From Staphylococcus lugdunensis (GTDB lineage Bacteria > Bacillota > Bacilli > Staphylococcales > Staphylococcaceae): a stretch of 64,000 nucleotides of DNA. This document shows, piece by piece, positions 28,671-37,493 of this stretch. The translations under genes were made by a program, and so were the position numbers. The notes under the pieces are model-generated. The model ran no database searches and was not told the DNA's origin. It saw nothing but the letters and a program-made list of their open reading frames with translations. The stretch is taken from positions 540,907 to 604,906 of the forward strand of contig NZ_PPPV01000016.1 in assembly GCF_002901705.1 (NCBI RefSeq), written 5' to 3'. Position 1 is the first letter of the stretch, and every line of letters starts with the position of its first letter.

Positions 28671-30470
28671 CTAATCATTAGCAATTTTGATTATTTTTTC
28701 TTTCTTAAAATCTTTCACTAAATCATTGATGATTGCTTCTACTTCGTCTTTAGAAAAGTTTCTTACTTTGCCTCTATAAATCTTTTCATAAACTTGCTCA
28801 GGATGTATTTCATTTTCATTCAGTAATTCTTCGTACATCTTTTCACCTGGACGAATACCAGTAAATTTAATTTGAATATCATCTTCGGATTTTCCACTTA
28901 ATCTAATTAAATTTTTTGCTAAATCAACAATCTTAACAGGTTCGCCCATATCTAAAACAAATATTTCTCCACCTTGTGCTAAGGCACCAGCTTGTAACAC
29001 AAGTCTTGAAGCCTCTGGAATCGTCATGAAATATCTCGTCATATCAGGATGTGTTACTGTAACTGGACCACCAGCTTCAATTTGTTTTTTAAATAATGGG
29101 ATTACTGAACCACGTGAACCTAATACATTACCAAAACGAACAGCTACGAAATCGGTTTTACTATTTTCTTCATTTAAACTTTGAACAACCATTTCAGCTA
29201 AACGTTTTGACGCGCCCATCACATTTGGTGGATTTACAGCTTTATCTGTAGAAATCATGACGAATTTTCTGACCCCTGCAGTTTTAGCAGCTATCGCGAC
29301 ATTTCGTGTACCTAAAACGTTATTTCTAAATGCTTCAATTGGATTGTATTCCATTAAAGGTACGTGTTTATGCGCAGCAGCGTGATATACGGCATATGGC
29401 TTATACCGATTCATCACATCTTGAATGCGTTCTGGATTTTGTACATCGGCTATAATTGGAATAATTCTAATTTTATCTTTGTAAATTGCATTTAATTCTT
29501 GATGAATAAGATAAATACTATTTTCGCCGTGCCCTAATAACAGAATACAATCAGGTTCAAACTTACAAACTTGTCTACATATCTCAGAGCCAATCGAACC
29601 ACCAGCACCGGTAACCATTATCGTTTTATGCGTTAGTTCTTTTGAAATCATAGCCATATCCAATTCAACTGGTTCACGCCCAAGTAAATCTTCTACCTCT
29701 ACACGTTTTAATTGATTAACTTCTAGTTCACCAACTAATACTTGTTCAATGCTAGGCATTTTAAACAATTCTATGCCAGTGCTATTACAAATATCGTTAA
29801 TTTCTTTTAGGCGATTAGGCTTGAGTGTTGGAATAGCAATAATAATACGCTTAATGCGGAATTTATTTACTAAATTAGGGATATCATCAATTGTCCCTTG
29901 TACTTTTACACCGTCTGCTATGGTAAGTTTTCTTTTTTGAGGATCATCATCCACTGCCAATACCGGTTCTAGCCCCATTTCAGGACTTCTTAACATTTGG
30001 CGAATAAGTAAAGAACCACCTCGTCCAGCCCCGACAATAAGGGTTGGTTTTTTCTTTTGATGTTTGCCAACGACAAATTTTCGTGTCACTCTCCATGAAA
30101 TACGGGAACCTCCGATTAATATTAACACCATCATCCATGTAATAAGATATAATCTAAAGAACGGTGGGTGCCCCGTAAATACTGGAACTAATATGACTGT
30201 AGCTAAAATAGAACAAGTCACTGACTCTACTATGATTAATAATTCATTTACACTGGCATACTCCCATGCACGATGGTATAAGTTAAAAATATAAGCAAAT
30301 ACATGATGCGCGATTAATAGCAATATCGAAGTCAAAATTAGAATTTTATTGGCGTATCCTTTGAAAAAAGGCTCCAAAATGTTATAACAAATAAAAACTG
30401 AAAATGCTACAATCAACGAGTCTATTATAATTAAAGCAAAAAGCCTTACTCGAGCATTTAATTTGTTCAC
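28671..30470 (-). CDS. capD: CapD, membrane-bound UDP-GlcNAc 4,6-dehydratase
   Basis: A 599-aa protein. Four transmembrane segments (about 10-120) lead into a CoA-binding-like domain (LIVGAGRGGSLLIRQML) and a C-terminal SDR dehydratase (TIMVTGAGGSIGSEICRQ, AVYHAAAHKHVPLMEYNP, ISTDKAVNPPNVMGASKRLAEM). It makes the 4-keto-6-deoxy sugar for UDP-D-FucNAc, finished by CapN. The start is a GTG at 30470 with GAGGAG upstream. Confidence 0.93.
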   Translation of the reverse strand: MNKLNARVRLFALIIIDSLIVAFSVFICYNILEPFFKGYANKILILTSILLLIAHHVFAYIFNLYHRAWEYASVNELLIIVESVTCSILATVILVPVFTGHPPFFRLYLITWMMVLILIGGSRISWRVTRKFVVGKHQKKKPTLIVGAGRGGSLLIRQMLRSPEMGLEPVLAVDDDPQKRKLTIADGVKVQGTIDDIPNLVNKFRIKRIIIAIPTLKPNRLKEINDICNSTGIELFKMPSIEQVLVGELEVNQLKRVEVEDLLGREPVELDMAMISKELTHKTIMVTGAGGSIGSEICRQVCKFEPDCILLLGHGENSIYLIHQELNAIYKDKIRIIPIIADVQNPERIQDVMNRYKPYAVYHAAAHKHVPLMEYNPIEAFRNNVLGTRNVAIAAKTAGVRKFVMISTDKAVNPPNVMGASKRLAEMVVQSLNEENSKTDFVAVRFGNVLGSRGSVIPLFKKQIEAGGPVTVTHPDMTRYFMTIPEASRLVLQAGALAQGGEIFVLDMGEPVKIVDLAKNLIRLSGKSEDDIQIKFTGIRPGEKMYEELLNENEIHPEQVYEKIYRGKVRNFSKDEVEAIINDLVKDFKKEKIIKIAND

Positions 30471-30504
30471 ATGTTTTCATCTCCTCATCCATCATGCGTA
30501 TAAA

Positions 30505-31272
30505 TTAAAATAAACCAAACAATTTTTTATGCTTATATTCTTGAAGTGGTTGTTTTTTTACTATATTTTCATTTTTGATGACAGATTTTGCATTATTCAT
30601 AAAATTTTTTATGTTTTCTTCATATTCTTGTAAATTTTTATTGCTAAACAAACTATTCATGATAAAAGGTCTTTGGGTGACATGGTGTGCATCTGAAGCT
30701 ATGAAATGGGATAAATTATTTTCAATCATTTGAATGGACAATTTTTGCACTTTTTTTCCAAGTTTTCCCATTAACGAGGCTGAAGTAAGCTGGCTGAACG
30801 CACCCGAATTTATAAGTTCATATAAAACATCTAAGTCTTGGGTGATGACCTTATTCCTCTCTGGATGGGCAATGATGGGGATATAACCATTCGACTGTAA
30901 ATCAAAGAAAAGACGTTTTGTATAGTGTGGAACACTATTTGACGGCAACTCTATTAATAAATAGTTAGAGTTATTTAATCCAATGGCATCTCCTTTTTGT
31001 AATAAGGACAGTATTTGATCTGTTATTCTTATTTCTTGTCCTGGATAAAGCTTGATACCTAAATCTTTGACTTCATCCATATCTAAGAGTTGTTCTAAAC
31101 TTTCTTTAACCTGACTATAACTGTTATCATATTGGGGACTTAAGTGATGTGGTGTCGCAACAATCTCTGTAACCCCTTCATTCTTCGCTTGAGTTAATAA
31201 AGTAATGGCATCTTCTTTAGTTTTAGGACCATCGTCCACATTAATCAAAATATGATTATGTATATCAATCAT
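30505..31272 (-). CDS. capC: CapC, PHP-type tyrosine phosphatase
   Basis: A 255-aa manganese-dependent tyrosine phosphatase of the PHP fold. It opens IDIHNHILINVDDGPKTKEDA with the metal-binding His pair, and later has ATPHHLSPQY, PGQEIRI, IIAHPERN and ASDAHH. It removes phosphate from the tyrosine-rich tail of CapB and so tunes capsule output. Its ATG directly follows the capB stop, so the two are coupled. Confidence 0.93.
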   Translation of the reverse strand: MIDIHNHILINVDDGPKTKEDAITLLTQAKNEGVTEIVATPHHLSPQYDNSYSQVKESLEQLLDMDEVKDLGIKLYPGQEIRITDQILSLLQKGDAIGLNNSNYLLIELPSNSVPHYTKRLFFDLQSNGYIPIIAHPERNKVITQDLDVLYELINSGAFSQLTSASLMGKLGKKVQKLSIQMIENNLSHFIASDAHHVTQRPFIMNSLFSNKNLQEYEENIKNFMNNAKSVIKNENIVKKQPLQEYKHKKLFGLF

Positions 31273-31968
31273 TTATTCATCATCTCCGTAATAATAATAA
31301 CTAGATGATTTTTCTTTAGGTGTTTTATTTAACACTGCTCCTATTACACGTCCTCCTACTTTTTCAATTAATTCTTTTGCTTTCTTCACTTCATTTTTAT
31401 TATTATTCTGTACATCAATGATCATGACGCATTCAGGTACGTATCTTAAATAAACCTGCGCATCTGTAACTGAAATGACTGGTGGTGTATCAATTAAAAT
31501 GAAGTCATATATTTCATTTAAATCACGTAATATGTTCTCAAATGCGGCAGAACCAATTAATTCAGATGGATTAGGTGGTGTGGGACCTGCTGTCATTAAG
31601 TCAAGATTCTTTACTCTCGTCTTGATAATCGATTTATCAAAGTTAGACTTTCCTATGATTAAATTTGATAATCCATCATAATTCGTCGTTTCAAAATGAT
31701 AATGTTGCGTGGGCTTTCTCATATCTCCATCTATGATTAATGTTTTATATCCTGCTTGTGCATATGTGATTGCAATATTCGCTGAAATAATACTTTTACC
31801 TGCAGCTGGCTTTTCAGAAGTAACAATGATACTTTGAACTTCTTCTACACCTGAAAACATGATATTAGAGCGTATACCTCTAACTTTTTCACTCACGATT
31901 GATTTAGAATTATCTTCAGTAAACAATGGCGTATTTAAATTTTTTCGTTTCTCATTCTTTTTAGTCAT
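31273..31968 (-). CDS. capB: CapB, capsule tyrosine kinase (BY-kinase)
   Basis: A 231-aa cytoplasmic BY-kinase with the Walker A motif PAAGKS, A' motif LIIDGDMRKP and Walker B FILIDTPP. A C-terminal autophosphorylation cluster, SSSYYYYGDDE, follows. It needs CapA as activator and phosphorylates capsule enzymes such as CapO and itself. It lies 11 bp after capA in the classic order A-B-C. Confidence 0.95.
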   Translation of the reverse strand: MTKKNEKRKNLNTPLFTEDNSKSIVSEKVRGIRSNIMFSGVEEVQSIIVTSEKPAAGKSIISANIAITYAQAGYKTLIIDGDMRKPTQHYHFETTNYDGLSNLIIGKSNFDKSIIKTRVKNLDLMTAGPTPPNPSELIGSAAFENILRDLNEIYDFILIDTPPVISVTDAQVYLRYVPECVMIIDVQNNNKNEVKKAKELIEKVGGRVIGAVLNKTPKEKSSSYYYYGDDE

Positions 31969-31979
31969 ACTTTCGTCTC

Positions 31980-32642
31980 CTATTTCAATTTATGGATTGA
32001 ACCTAGAACTGGAATGTCCAACTCTCTAATAACATCTTCTTCTGTTTTAATTCTTCTATCAAATAATTCTTTAAAAATGATAATTACAATAGTGAGTACT
32101 AAGCCTAATACAAGTCCTATTGCTAAGTTTTGCGACAAATTAGGTGAAACTTTGGATGCAGTTCCATCTGCTTTCGATAATATCGAAACGTTATCTATAT
32201 CCATGATTTTCGGCATATCTTTACTAAATACACTTACAATTTCATTTGCTATGCGTTCTGCGTCTGCCTTGCTATGATTTTCAACACTTACATTTAAAAT
32301 TTGTGAGTCAGCTTGTTTTGTGACTGTAAGCATGTTGCCAATTTCACTTGCAGAGAGATTTTTATCTTTTTTCGCTACGTCTTCTAATATACGTGGACTC
32401 TTAAGAATTTCAGAATACGTATTAACAAGTTGAATATTACTTTGAACTTCTTGAGCCCTGTATTGTTCATTGCTTTCTTTTTGGTTTACTAACACTTGTG
32501 TATTTGCCTCATATTTAGGCTTCATTAAAAATATAGTTATTAATAAGCTTATAACTACAAAAACCACAGGTATTAAAATAAATAACTTCCAATTCTTTTT
32601 TAGTGCAGTTATAAACATCGATAAATCAAGCGTTTTTTCCAT
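31980..32642 (-). CDS. capA: CapA, membrane activator of the capsule kinase
   Basis: A 220-aa Wzz-domain protein with two transmembrane segments (about 18-39 and 172-192) and an outer coiled-coil loop between them. The cytoplasmic end is IRELDIPVLGSIHKLK, the part that activates CapB. It controls chain length together with CapB. It is the first gene of the capsule operon, with a promoter-like sequence about 85 bp upstream. Confidence 0.93.
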   Translation of the reverse strand: MEKTLDLSMFITALKKNWKLFILIPVVFVVISLLITIFLMKPKYEANTQVLVNQKESNEQYRAQEVQSNIQLVNTYSEILKSPRILEDVAKKDKNLSASEIGNMLTVTKQADSQILNVSVENHSKADAERIANEIVSVFSKDMPKIMDIDNVSILSKADGTASKVSPNLSQNLAIGLVLGLVLTIVIIIFKELFDRRIKTEEDVIRELDIPVLGSIHKLK

Positions 32643-32725
32643 TTTGACCTCCAGCAGTAATTTGAATTTTTGTATTTATTTGTGAAATTATCTAGTATGT
32701 TTAGAATTACTCTTTATATCTAAGT

Positions 32726-32753
32726 ATTATAAACTTTTTTAAGAAATATACAA
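32726..32753 (-). promoter_or_regulatory. Candidate capsule operon promoter
   Basis: On the minus strand, TTGTAT (32748-32753) and TATAAT (32726-32731) are 16 bases apart, upstream of capA. No other good pair lies closer to the gene. The -10 is perfect; the -35 has two mismatches. Confidence 0.55.
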
Positions 32754-32862
32754 TTACATTTAATCCTACAATAACTTTTATAAATTAAATTTAATTTTTT
32801 GTAAACATCATGTAAATTTTCACTATAAAGTTGCGATTTACACTGCCCATCCTATAAAACAA

Positions 32863-32901
32863 AAGCCAGGATATTTTCTAGATGTGAAAATATCCTGGCT
32901 T
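32863..32901 (-). terminator. Terminator of the 33-aa peptide gene, upstream of capA
   Basis: AAGCCAGGATATTTTC and its complement form a 16-bp perfect stem with a seven-base loop. It lies just after the stop of the small gene at 32909 and insulates it from the capsule operon. T-rich sequence follows on both strands. Confidence 0.85.
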
Positions 32902-32908
32902 GTTGTTT

Positions 32909-33010
32909 TTAATATTCAATATTTGGCATTTTATTTACTTTCTCTTGATATTTTTTGAAAGCTACAAAACCAACTGCACCTAATATAATTGTAATGAATA
33001 GACCTTTCAT
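32909..33010 (-). CDS. 33-aa single-pass membrane peptide
   Basis: A short frame with a strong ribosome binding site (AAGGAGTGAC) before the ATG at 33010, and its own terminator right after the stop. It encodes MKGLFITIILGAVGFVAF, a hydrophobic segment with small residues, followed by a Lys-rich tail ending NIEY. The neat signals support a real gene. The role is unknown; a small regulator or subunit of a membrane complex, or a toxin-like peptide, are possibilities. Confidence 0.7.
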   Translation of the reverse strand: MKGLFITIILGAVGFVAFKKYQEKVNKMPNIEY

Positions 33011-33253
33011 TCTTGTCACTCCTTTTGGTAAATCAAAATTCAAACTCTTCACGTGTCGTGTGAAAGCTTCATATACCTATTATACACATTTATCTTCTAT
33101 TTTTAAAAATAAGAATTCTATTTTATGTATCACTTATCAATAATATCAATCATACATACGCCATTAGTATGATTTTAAAACAAAGTGCTTGCGCTATATG
33201 CAATTATAAGTATAATAATTATATCTAAATCACAATTTAAAGGAGCTCAACTC

Positions 33254-33879
33254 ATGTCTAAATTACTCTATATTACTGCACATCCATTAGATGAACTGGC
33301 ATCTAACTCTATGGCAGCTGGTAAAGCCTTTTTAAACGCTTATAAAGAACAACATGCTCAAGATGACATCGTGCATATCGATTTATTCAATACTTACATT
33401 CCACTCATTGACAAAGATGTCTTAACAGGATGGGGTAAAGCAGCAAACGGTGAAACACTTAACGGTGATGAAAAAGAAAAAATTGAACGTTTAGCTGAAA
33501 TTCTTGATGAATTTTTAAGCGCTGATAAATATGTATTCGTGTCACCAATGTGGAATTTATCATTCCCTCCTGTATTAAAAGCTTATATTGACGCTATTAC
33601 TGTTGCCGTAAAACATTCAAATACACAGCAGAAGGCCCACAAGGTTTATTAACAGATAAAAAAGTACTACATATCCAATCTCGTGGTGGATATTATAGTG
33701 AAGGCCCCGCAGCTGAAATGGAATCTGGTGACCGTTACTTGAAAACAATTATGACTTTCTTAGGAGTGCCATCATATGAGAATGTCATTATTGAAGGTCA
33801 CAATGCAGAACCAGAAAAAACAGAAGAAATCAAAGCAGCTAGTCTAGCAAAAGCTACAGAAGTTGCTAAAAACTTCTAA
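33254..33879 (+). pseudogene. azoR: FMN-dependent NADH-azoreductase, single-base frameshift
   Basis: Starts MSKLLYITAHPLDELASNSMA after AAAGGAG. The first 118 residues match the AzoR/AcpD flavodoxin fold ([19 protein letters not shown]). At 33605-33608 the sequence GCCGTAAAACATTC lacks one G. Adding it restores [20 protein letters not shown] and continues through [14 protein letters not shown] to a stop at 33879, giving the usual 208 residues. As written the frame ends early at about 33652. It is either a recent inactivation or a sequence error. Confidence 0.9.
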
Positions 33880-33892
33880 TAAATTTTATTTA

Positions 33893-33934
33893 AAAAGCAC
33901 GTCCGACCATTTAATCTGAGTCAGACGTGCTTTT
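33893..33934. terminator. Bidirectional terminator
   Basis: AAAAGCACGTC pairs with GACGTGCTTTT, flanked by T/A runs. It ends the azoreductase gene on the plus strand and the 33911 gene on the minus strand, whose stop codon lies inside the loop. Confidence 0.85.
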
Positions 33935-34753
33935 CTTATGTTCTATTTCATCTATTGCGCGATCAATAGCGTCTGCAAAAACATACATACGCTTTGTAAA
34001 ATCTTGATGCTTATCCTTAGCGATATGATTAAAATTATCATTGACGAAAAAAGATTTGCGCAATGCAGTGGTGAGCTCCAATTGTACTCCTGCATGCTTT
34101 AAATCCTTGTTGACAAAGTTACCTGTCAGTTCGCCACCAAGATATGTTGGCGCAGGTTTAACAACAAAATGTGACTTAATCAATTGCTTTTGAATGGCTA
34201 ATTTTAAAGGTGTGTCCAATCCCCCAATATAGACAATCGGGTGATTCCCTTTTGCGCCATGTATCGCAACGGCATATTCTTGCTTTTGAAGCATCTTTAA
34301 TAGTTGAGGATCATTATAATGCGCCGACGTTACATGTAAACGTTCTGCATGATGACGCAAAGCTATAAATGAATAGAAATTATAATGGTTCTTTCGTGCA
34401 ACAAGTCGCGATAATTCCGTTGTTCCTTTTTCAATATTACCCCCGTGCGGTGCAATAATGATTGCATCGCTCTTTGTATGTATGACTTCTTTCTTCCAAT
34501 CTCGCCCTTCTTTAGTATGAGCAAATAATTGAGTCATTGATTTAAAGTAATCTGGACGTCTCACATCTGGGACAGGAACTTTATCTGGTGCTAATTGTGC
34601 TAGTTCACCACGATTAAATACTCCGTGATGTAACTCTGCTGTTGTCCTATGATAAAAAATTGCTAAACATACGCATATAATGGTAATGAATATCATAACA
34701 AACAGAAATATTTTTTTATTATTTGTGCGTTGTTTGGCTTTTTGTGGTGACAT
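33911..34753 (-). CDS. Poly-gamma-glutamate hydrolase-like (DUF867/PghP family) membrane-anchored protein
   Basis: A 280-aa protein with a short basic N-terminus, one transmembrane segment (about 14-33) and an outer domain. The zinc-hydrolase motifs of the phage PGA-hydrolase family are present: IIIAPHGGNIEKGTTEL (His and Glu ligands), AVAIHGAKG and GVQLELTTALR. Members cut poly-gamma-glutamate or similar amide polymers. Next gene on the same strand is a CapA/PgsA-like protein at 34928, so both may deal with a glutamate-type polymer or wall peptide. No PGA synthetase genes (capB/capC of that pathway) are visible here. The true substrate is unknown. Confidence 0.75.
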   Translation of the reverse strand: MSPQKAKQRTNNKKIFLFVMIFITIICVCLAIFYHRTTAELHHGVFNRGELAQLAPDKVPVPDVRRPDYFKSMTQLFAHTKEGRDWKKEVIHTKSDAIIIAPHGGNIEKGTTELSRLVARKNHYNFYSFIALRHHAERLHVTSAHYNDPQLLKMLQKQEYAVAIHGAKGNHPIVYIGGLDTPLKLAIQKQLIKSHFVVKPAPTYLGGELTGNFVNKDLKHAGVQLELTTALRKSFFVNDNFNHIAKDKHQDFTKRMYVFADAIDRAIDEIEHKKSTSDSD

Positions 34754-34904
34754 ATTTTATCTCCAATATCAATTTATAGCTTTTATATTAGCTTATTCAC
34801 AAGAAAAAACAAATCTTTCCTGTTATATTTAATGAAAACGTTAGAGCTTTTCACATATACTTTAACATGATTTTACGTTAGCTCAATGGTTGGATGACAG
34901 GCGA

Positions 34905-34920
34905 TGTTTCTCGTGAAACG
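34905..34920. promoter_or_regulatory. parS-like palindrome (weak)
   Basis: TGTTTCTCGTGAAACG differs at two of 16 positions from the parS consensus TGTTTCACGTGAAACA bound by ParB/Spo0J. It lies between two genes. It may be a real weak parS site or chance. Confidence 0.4.
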
Positions 34921-34927
34921 TGACGCA

Positions 34928-36067
34928 CTAAATACTTTGTGCGTCTAAAAATTCATCATCAATAATGCTTTTAGTCATTTGCTGTAAGTGTGGGATGTCC
35001 CATTGACTTTGTATATTTTGGCGTAAGGCATGTTTCTCAGCCAACGCCGGTGTATAATCGTGTAAATTATATAATACAAAATGTTTGCGCGTACGTTTAT
35101 CCATAGGCTTACTTTGTTCATAATGGTTAACCATGCTGCGCCATTTTACGTTGTTCACGGTAACACCTTTAGAAGTTTTTTCTAAATTAAAATTCAACCG
35201 TCCTAATAATTGGTTCCATTCCGTTGAAGTATATTGCCCGTTTAAGAAATTACCAAGTGAATATGCCACTAACGTTTGATGCTGATTTTTTCCTTTTACC
35301 CATTTAACCGGTTGAATGACATGTGGATGCATTCCTAAAACAACGTCAACACCTTCATCTGCAAATAACTGCGCATACTTTTGTTGCTTCTCATTCGGCA
35401 TTGTATGATTCTCATTGCCCCAATGTGCTGAAACAATTACCGCATCACTATGTTCCTTTGCTTTGCGCACATCTTTTTTTATCGTTGCTTCATCAAAGGT
35501 TTTTACTGTATAAGGATATTGAGATATTTGGCCATTTGTACCATATGTATAGCAAAGTAAGCTTACAGTAATACCATTTCTCGTAATTGTATGTACCGCT
35601 TCGCTTTCTTTTTGAGACTTGAAAACACCAGAAAACAACACGTCATGGCGATAGGGTTTCCAAGCATTTATATGATTGGTTACTCCTGAATCACCTTGAT
35701 CCAGTGAATGGTTGTTTGCACCATTTATGATGTTAAACCCACTATCTACAATGGCTTTAGTTACATCACTCGGTGTATTAAATTGTTTAAATCCTGAGTA
35801 CGGCTTATCATCTCCACCAATCGGTGATTCTTGATTCACATACGCGAAGTCTGCTTGTTGAATATTTGATTTCACATGCTTGTACATAGGTTTAAAATCA
35901 TATTTATTCGAACCTACTTTAGCATCGTTATAAACAACTGGATGTATTAAATTATCACCAACAGCTACGACAGATGCTGAGGCATTAACCTTTGTGGTTA
36001 AAGTTAAATAACTCATTATCAACATTAAAACTAAGGCAATCACACATACAATACGATACTTCTGCAT
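34928..36067 (-). CDS. CapA/PgsA-like metallophosphatase-fold protein
   Basis: A 379-aa protein with an N-terminal membrane anchor or signal (about 1-26) and the PGA-capsule CapA domain (calcineurin-like fold): VVAVGDNLIHPVV, VNQESPIGG, INGANNHSLDQG, VSAHWGNENH, GMHPHVIQPVKW and AYSLGNFLNGQ. CapA/PgsA proteins help make or export poly-gamma-glutamate in Bacillus and S. epidermidis, but lone copies are widespread and of unclear role. The ATG at 36067 has AGGAGG upstream; the longer frame from 36085 is less likely. It is followed on the same strand, after about 170 bp, by the PGA-hydrolase-like gene. Confidence 0.82.
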   Translation of the reverse strand: MQKYRIVCVIALVLMLIMSYLTLTTKVNASASVVAVGDNLIHPVVYNDAKVGSNKYDFKPMYKHVKSNIQQADFAYVNQESPIGGDDKPYSGFKQFNTPSDVTKAIVDSGFNIINGANNHSLDQGDSGVTNHINAWKPYRHDVLFSGVFKSQKESEAVHTITRNGITVSLLCYTYGTNGQISQYPYTVKTFDEATIKKDVRKAKEHSDAVIVSAHWGNENHTMPNEKQQKYAQLFADEGVDVVLGMHPHVIQPVKWVKGKNQHQTLVAYSLGNFLNGQYTSTEWNQLLGRLNFNLEKTSKGVTVNNVKWRSMVNHYEQSKPMDKRTRKHFVLYNLHDYTPALAEKHALRQNIQSQWDIPHLQQMTKSIIDDEFLDAQSI

Positions 36068-36437
36068 ACACATACCTCCTAACATGCATTTTTAGCGGCC
36101 CAAAATCCAATTTATCTACTTTTTAATTCTATAATATATTCTAATTACATTCAATTTTAATAATCGTAATAAAACACCACTATTATATAATACAAATAAT
36201 GATAAATTGCAAAGTTATGTTTATGATATGATTACTATTTTTAATTTTGATGAATTAATTTAGTCGTATATTTCAGTAGCACGCGCTAAGGAATGTAATG
36301 CCTTAGTAGGTTTTCGTAGCATGACATCTTTGCATCATGATGACAATAAACTTAAAACTATATATATGTGACCAATGCAATATAAGCGAAATATAAAAAA
36401 TACCCTCCTATTTTACTATGGAAGGTATTTTAATGGA
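36068..36437. other. Intergenic region of about 370 bp
   Basis: Holds the upstream region of the CapA-like gene, a small hairpin CTAAGG-N9-CCTTAG at 36286-36306 and the terminator of fphF near its right end. No gene seen. Confidence 0.6.
36398..36430 (-). terminator. fphF terminator
   Basis: AAATACCCTCC and GGAAGGTATTT pair with one mismatch, followed on the minus strand by TTTTTTATATTT. Confidence 0.75.
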
Positions 36438-37199
36438 TTAATCATTAACAAACCATGCTAAGGCACGCGCAATACTTTTATCCCAATAAGTGTAATCATG
36501 GGCGCCTGGACTAGGTTCAAAACGATAAGGAATCTGTTTATCTGCTAGATAGTCAATAAATGTTAAGTTATCTTGGTACAGAAAATCTTCGGTTCCGCAC
36601 TGAATAAATAATTCTGGAAGTGTTTCTTCTCGTGCCACTGCTGCATCAACCAAATGATATGTATCTAAATTTGTGCCTTTAACATTAGTATGTTCGCCTG
36701 TAATTGCTTGCGGATGATAGTCTGTCCATTCTAAATCAATCAAGGTTTGTGCTTGAAAGACGGCAGACATTGGTGCTGCTTTGGAAAATAAATGACTTTG
36801 TGTCAGTGCAAATTTCATCGTTCCATAACCACCCATAGAATGACCAGCAATAAAGTTATCCTCACGACGCGTTGATAGAGGAAAAATTTGATGCACATAA
36901 TGATACACTTCTAAAATATAGTCATAATAACGATGGCCATACGCCATATTGGCATAAGCACTATGATCAGCATTAGGCATAATAATGGCCAATTGATGTG
37001 ATTCTGCATAGCGTTCAATGCTTGTAAATCTCATATATGATGTGGCATCACTTGATAATCCATGTAGCAGCATAACCGTTTTAAGTGGTTTAGCAATTCC
37101 ATCACTTTTAAAAAAACTCGTATCTTCTGGTAGAATAACTGTTAAATTTTGATTCATGCCAATCGTTGGCGATTGATAATTTAATGTAATATAAGCCAT
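36438..37199 (-). CDS. fphF: FphF-type carboxylesterase (esterase D / S-formylglutathione hydrolase fold)
   Basis: A 253-aa alpha/beta hydrolase, the length of S. aureus FphF (tributyrin esterase). The nucleophile elbow is AGHSMGGYGTM, an oxyanion-type MLLHGLSSD comes earlier, and the late PGAHDYTYWDK supplies the catalytic His. It hydrolyses short acyl esters. I choose MAYITLNYQ at 37199, with GAGAGG about 12 bases upstream, over ATGs at 37226 and 37211. In S. aureus this gene is followed by clfB and the arc operon; here arcA is next and clfB is absent. Confidence 0.88.
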   Translation of the reverse strand: MAYITLNYQSPTIGMNQNLTVILPEDTSFFKSDGIAKPLKTVMLLHGLSSDATSYMRFTSIERYAESHQLAIIMPNADHSAYANMAYGHRYYDYILEVYHYVHQIFPLSTRREDNFIAGHSMGGYGTMKFALTQSHLFSKAAPMSAVFQAQTLIDLEWTDYHPQAITGEHTNVKGTNLDTYHLVDAAVAREETLPELFIQCGTEDFLYQDNLTFIDYLADKQIPYRFEPSPGAHDYTYWDKSIARALAWFVND

Positions 37200-37337
37200 C
37201 TTGATGTTCATTCCTCTCATTATCAATAGATTATTCTAATCATATCATTTTACACTTTAGCACGCTATTTGGTCTCTTTTAAAATCAAACAATGCTCAGA
37301 CATTCATATCAATTAAAATCTGTATACAGCTCAAAAA

Positions 37338-37397
37338 ATAAGGCCCTATCGTATAGTCTAATAAACTTTATTAAACCAAAATAATGAGGGGCCTTAT
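37338..37397. repeat. Short inverted repeat between fphF and arcA
   Basis: ATAAGGCCC (37338) and GGGCCTTAT (37389) flank 42 bases. The long loop and lack of a T-run on either side make a normal terminator doubtful. It could be a scar of the event that removed genes between fphF and arcA, or a weak arcA terminator. Confidence 0.4.
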
Positions 37398-37493
37398 ATA
37401 TTACAATCATAATCTTGCTCATATTGCTATACATGATTTTCCAATATTTTTCCGTGTTATAGCATTATAATCATATCAGAAAGAACCACTTTG

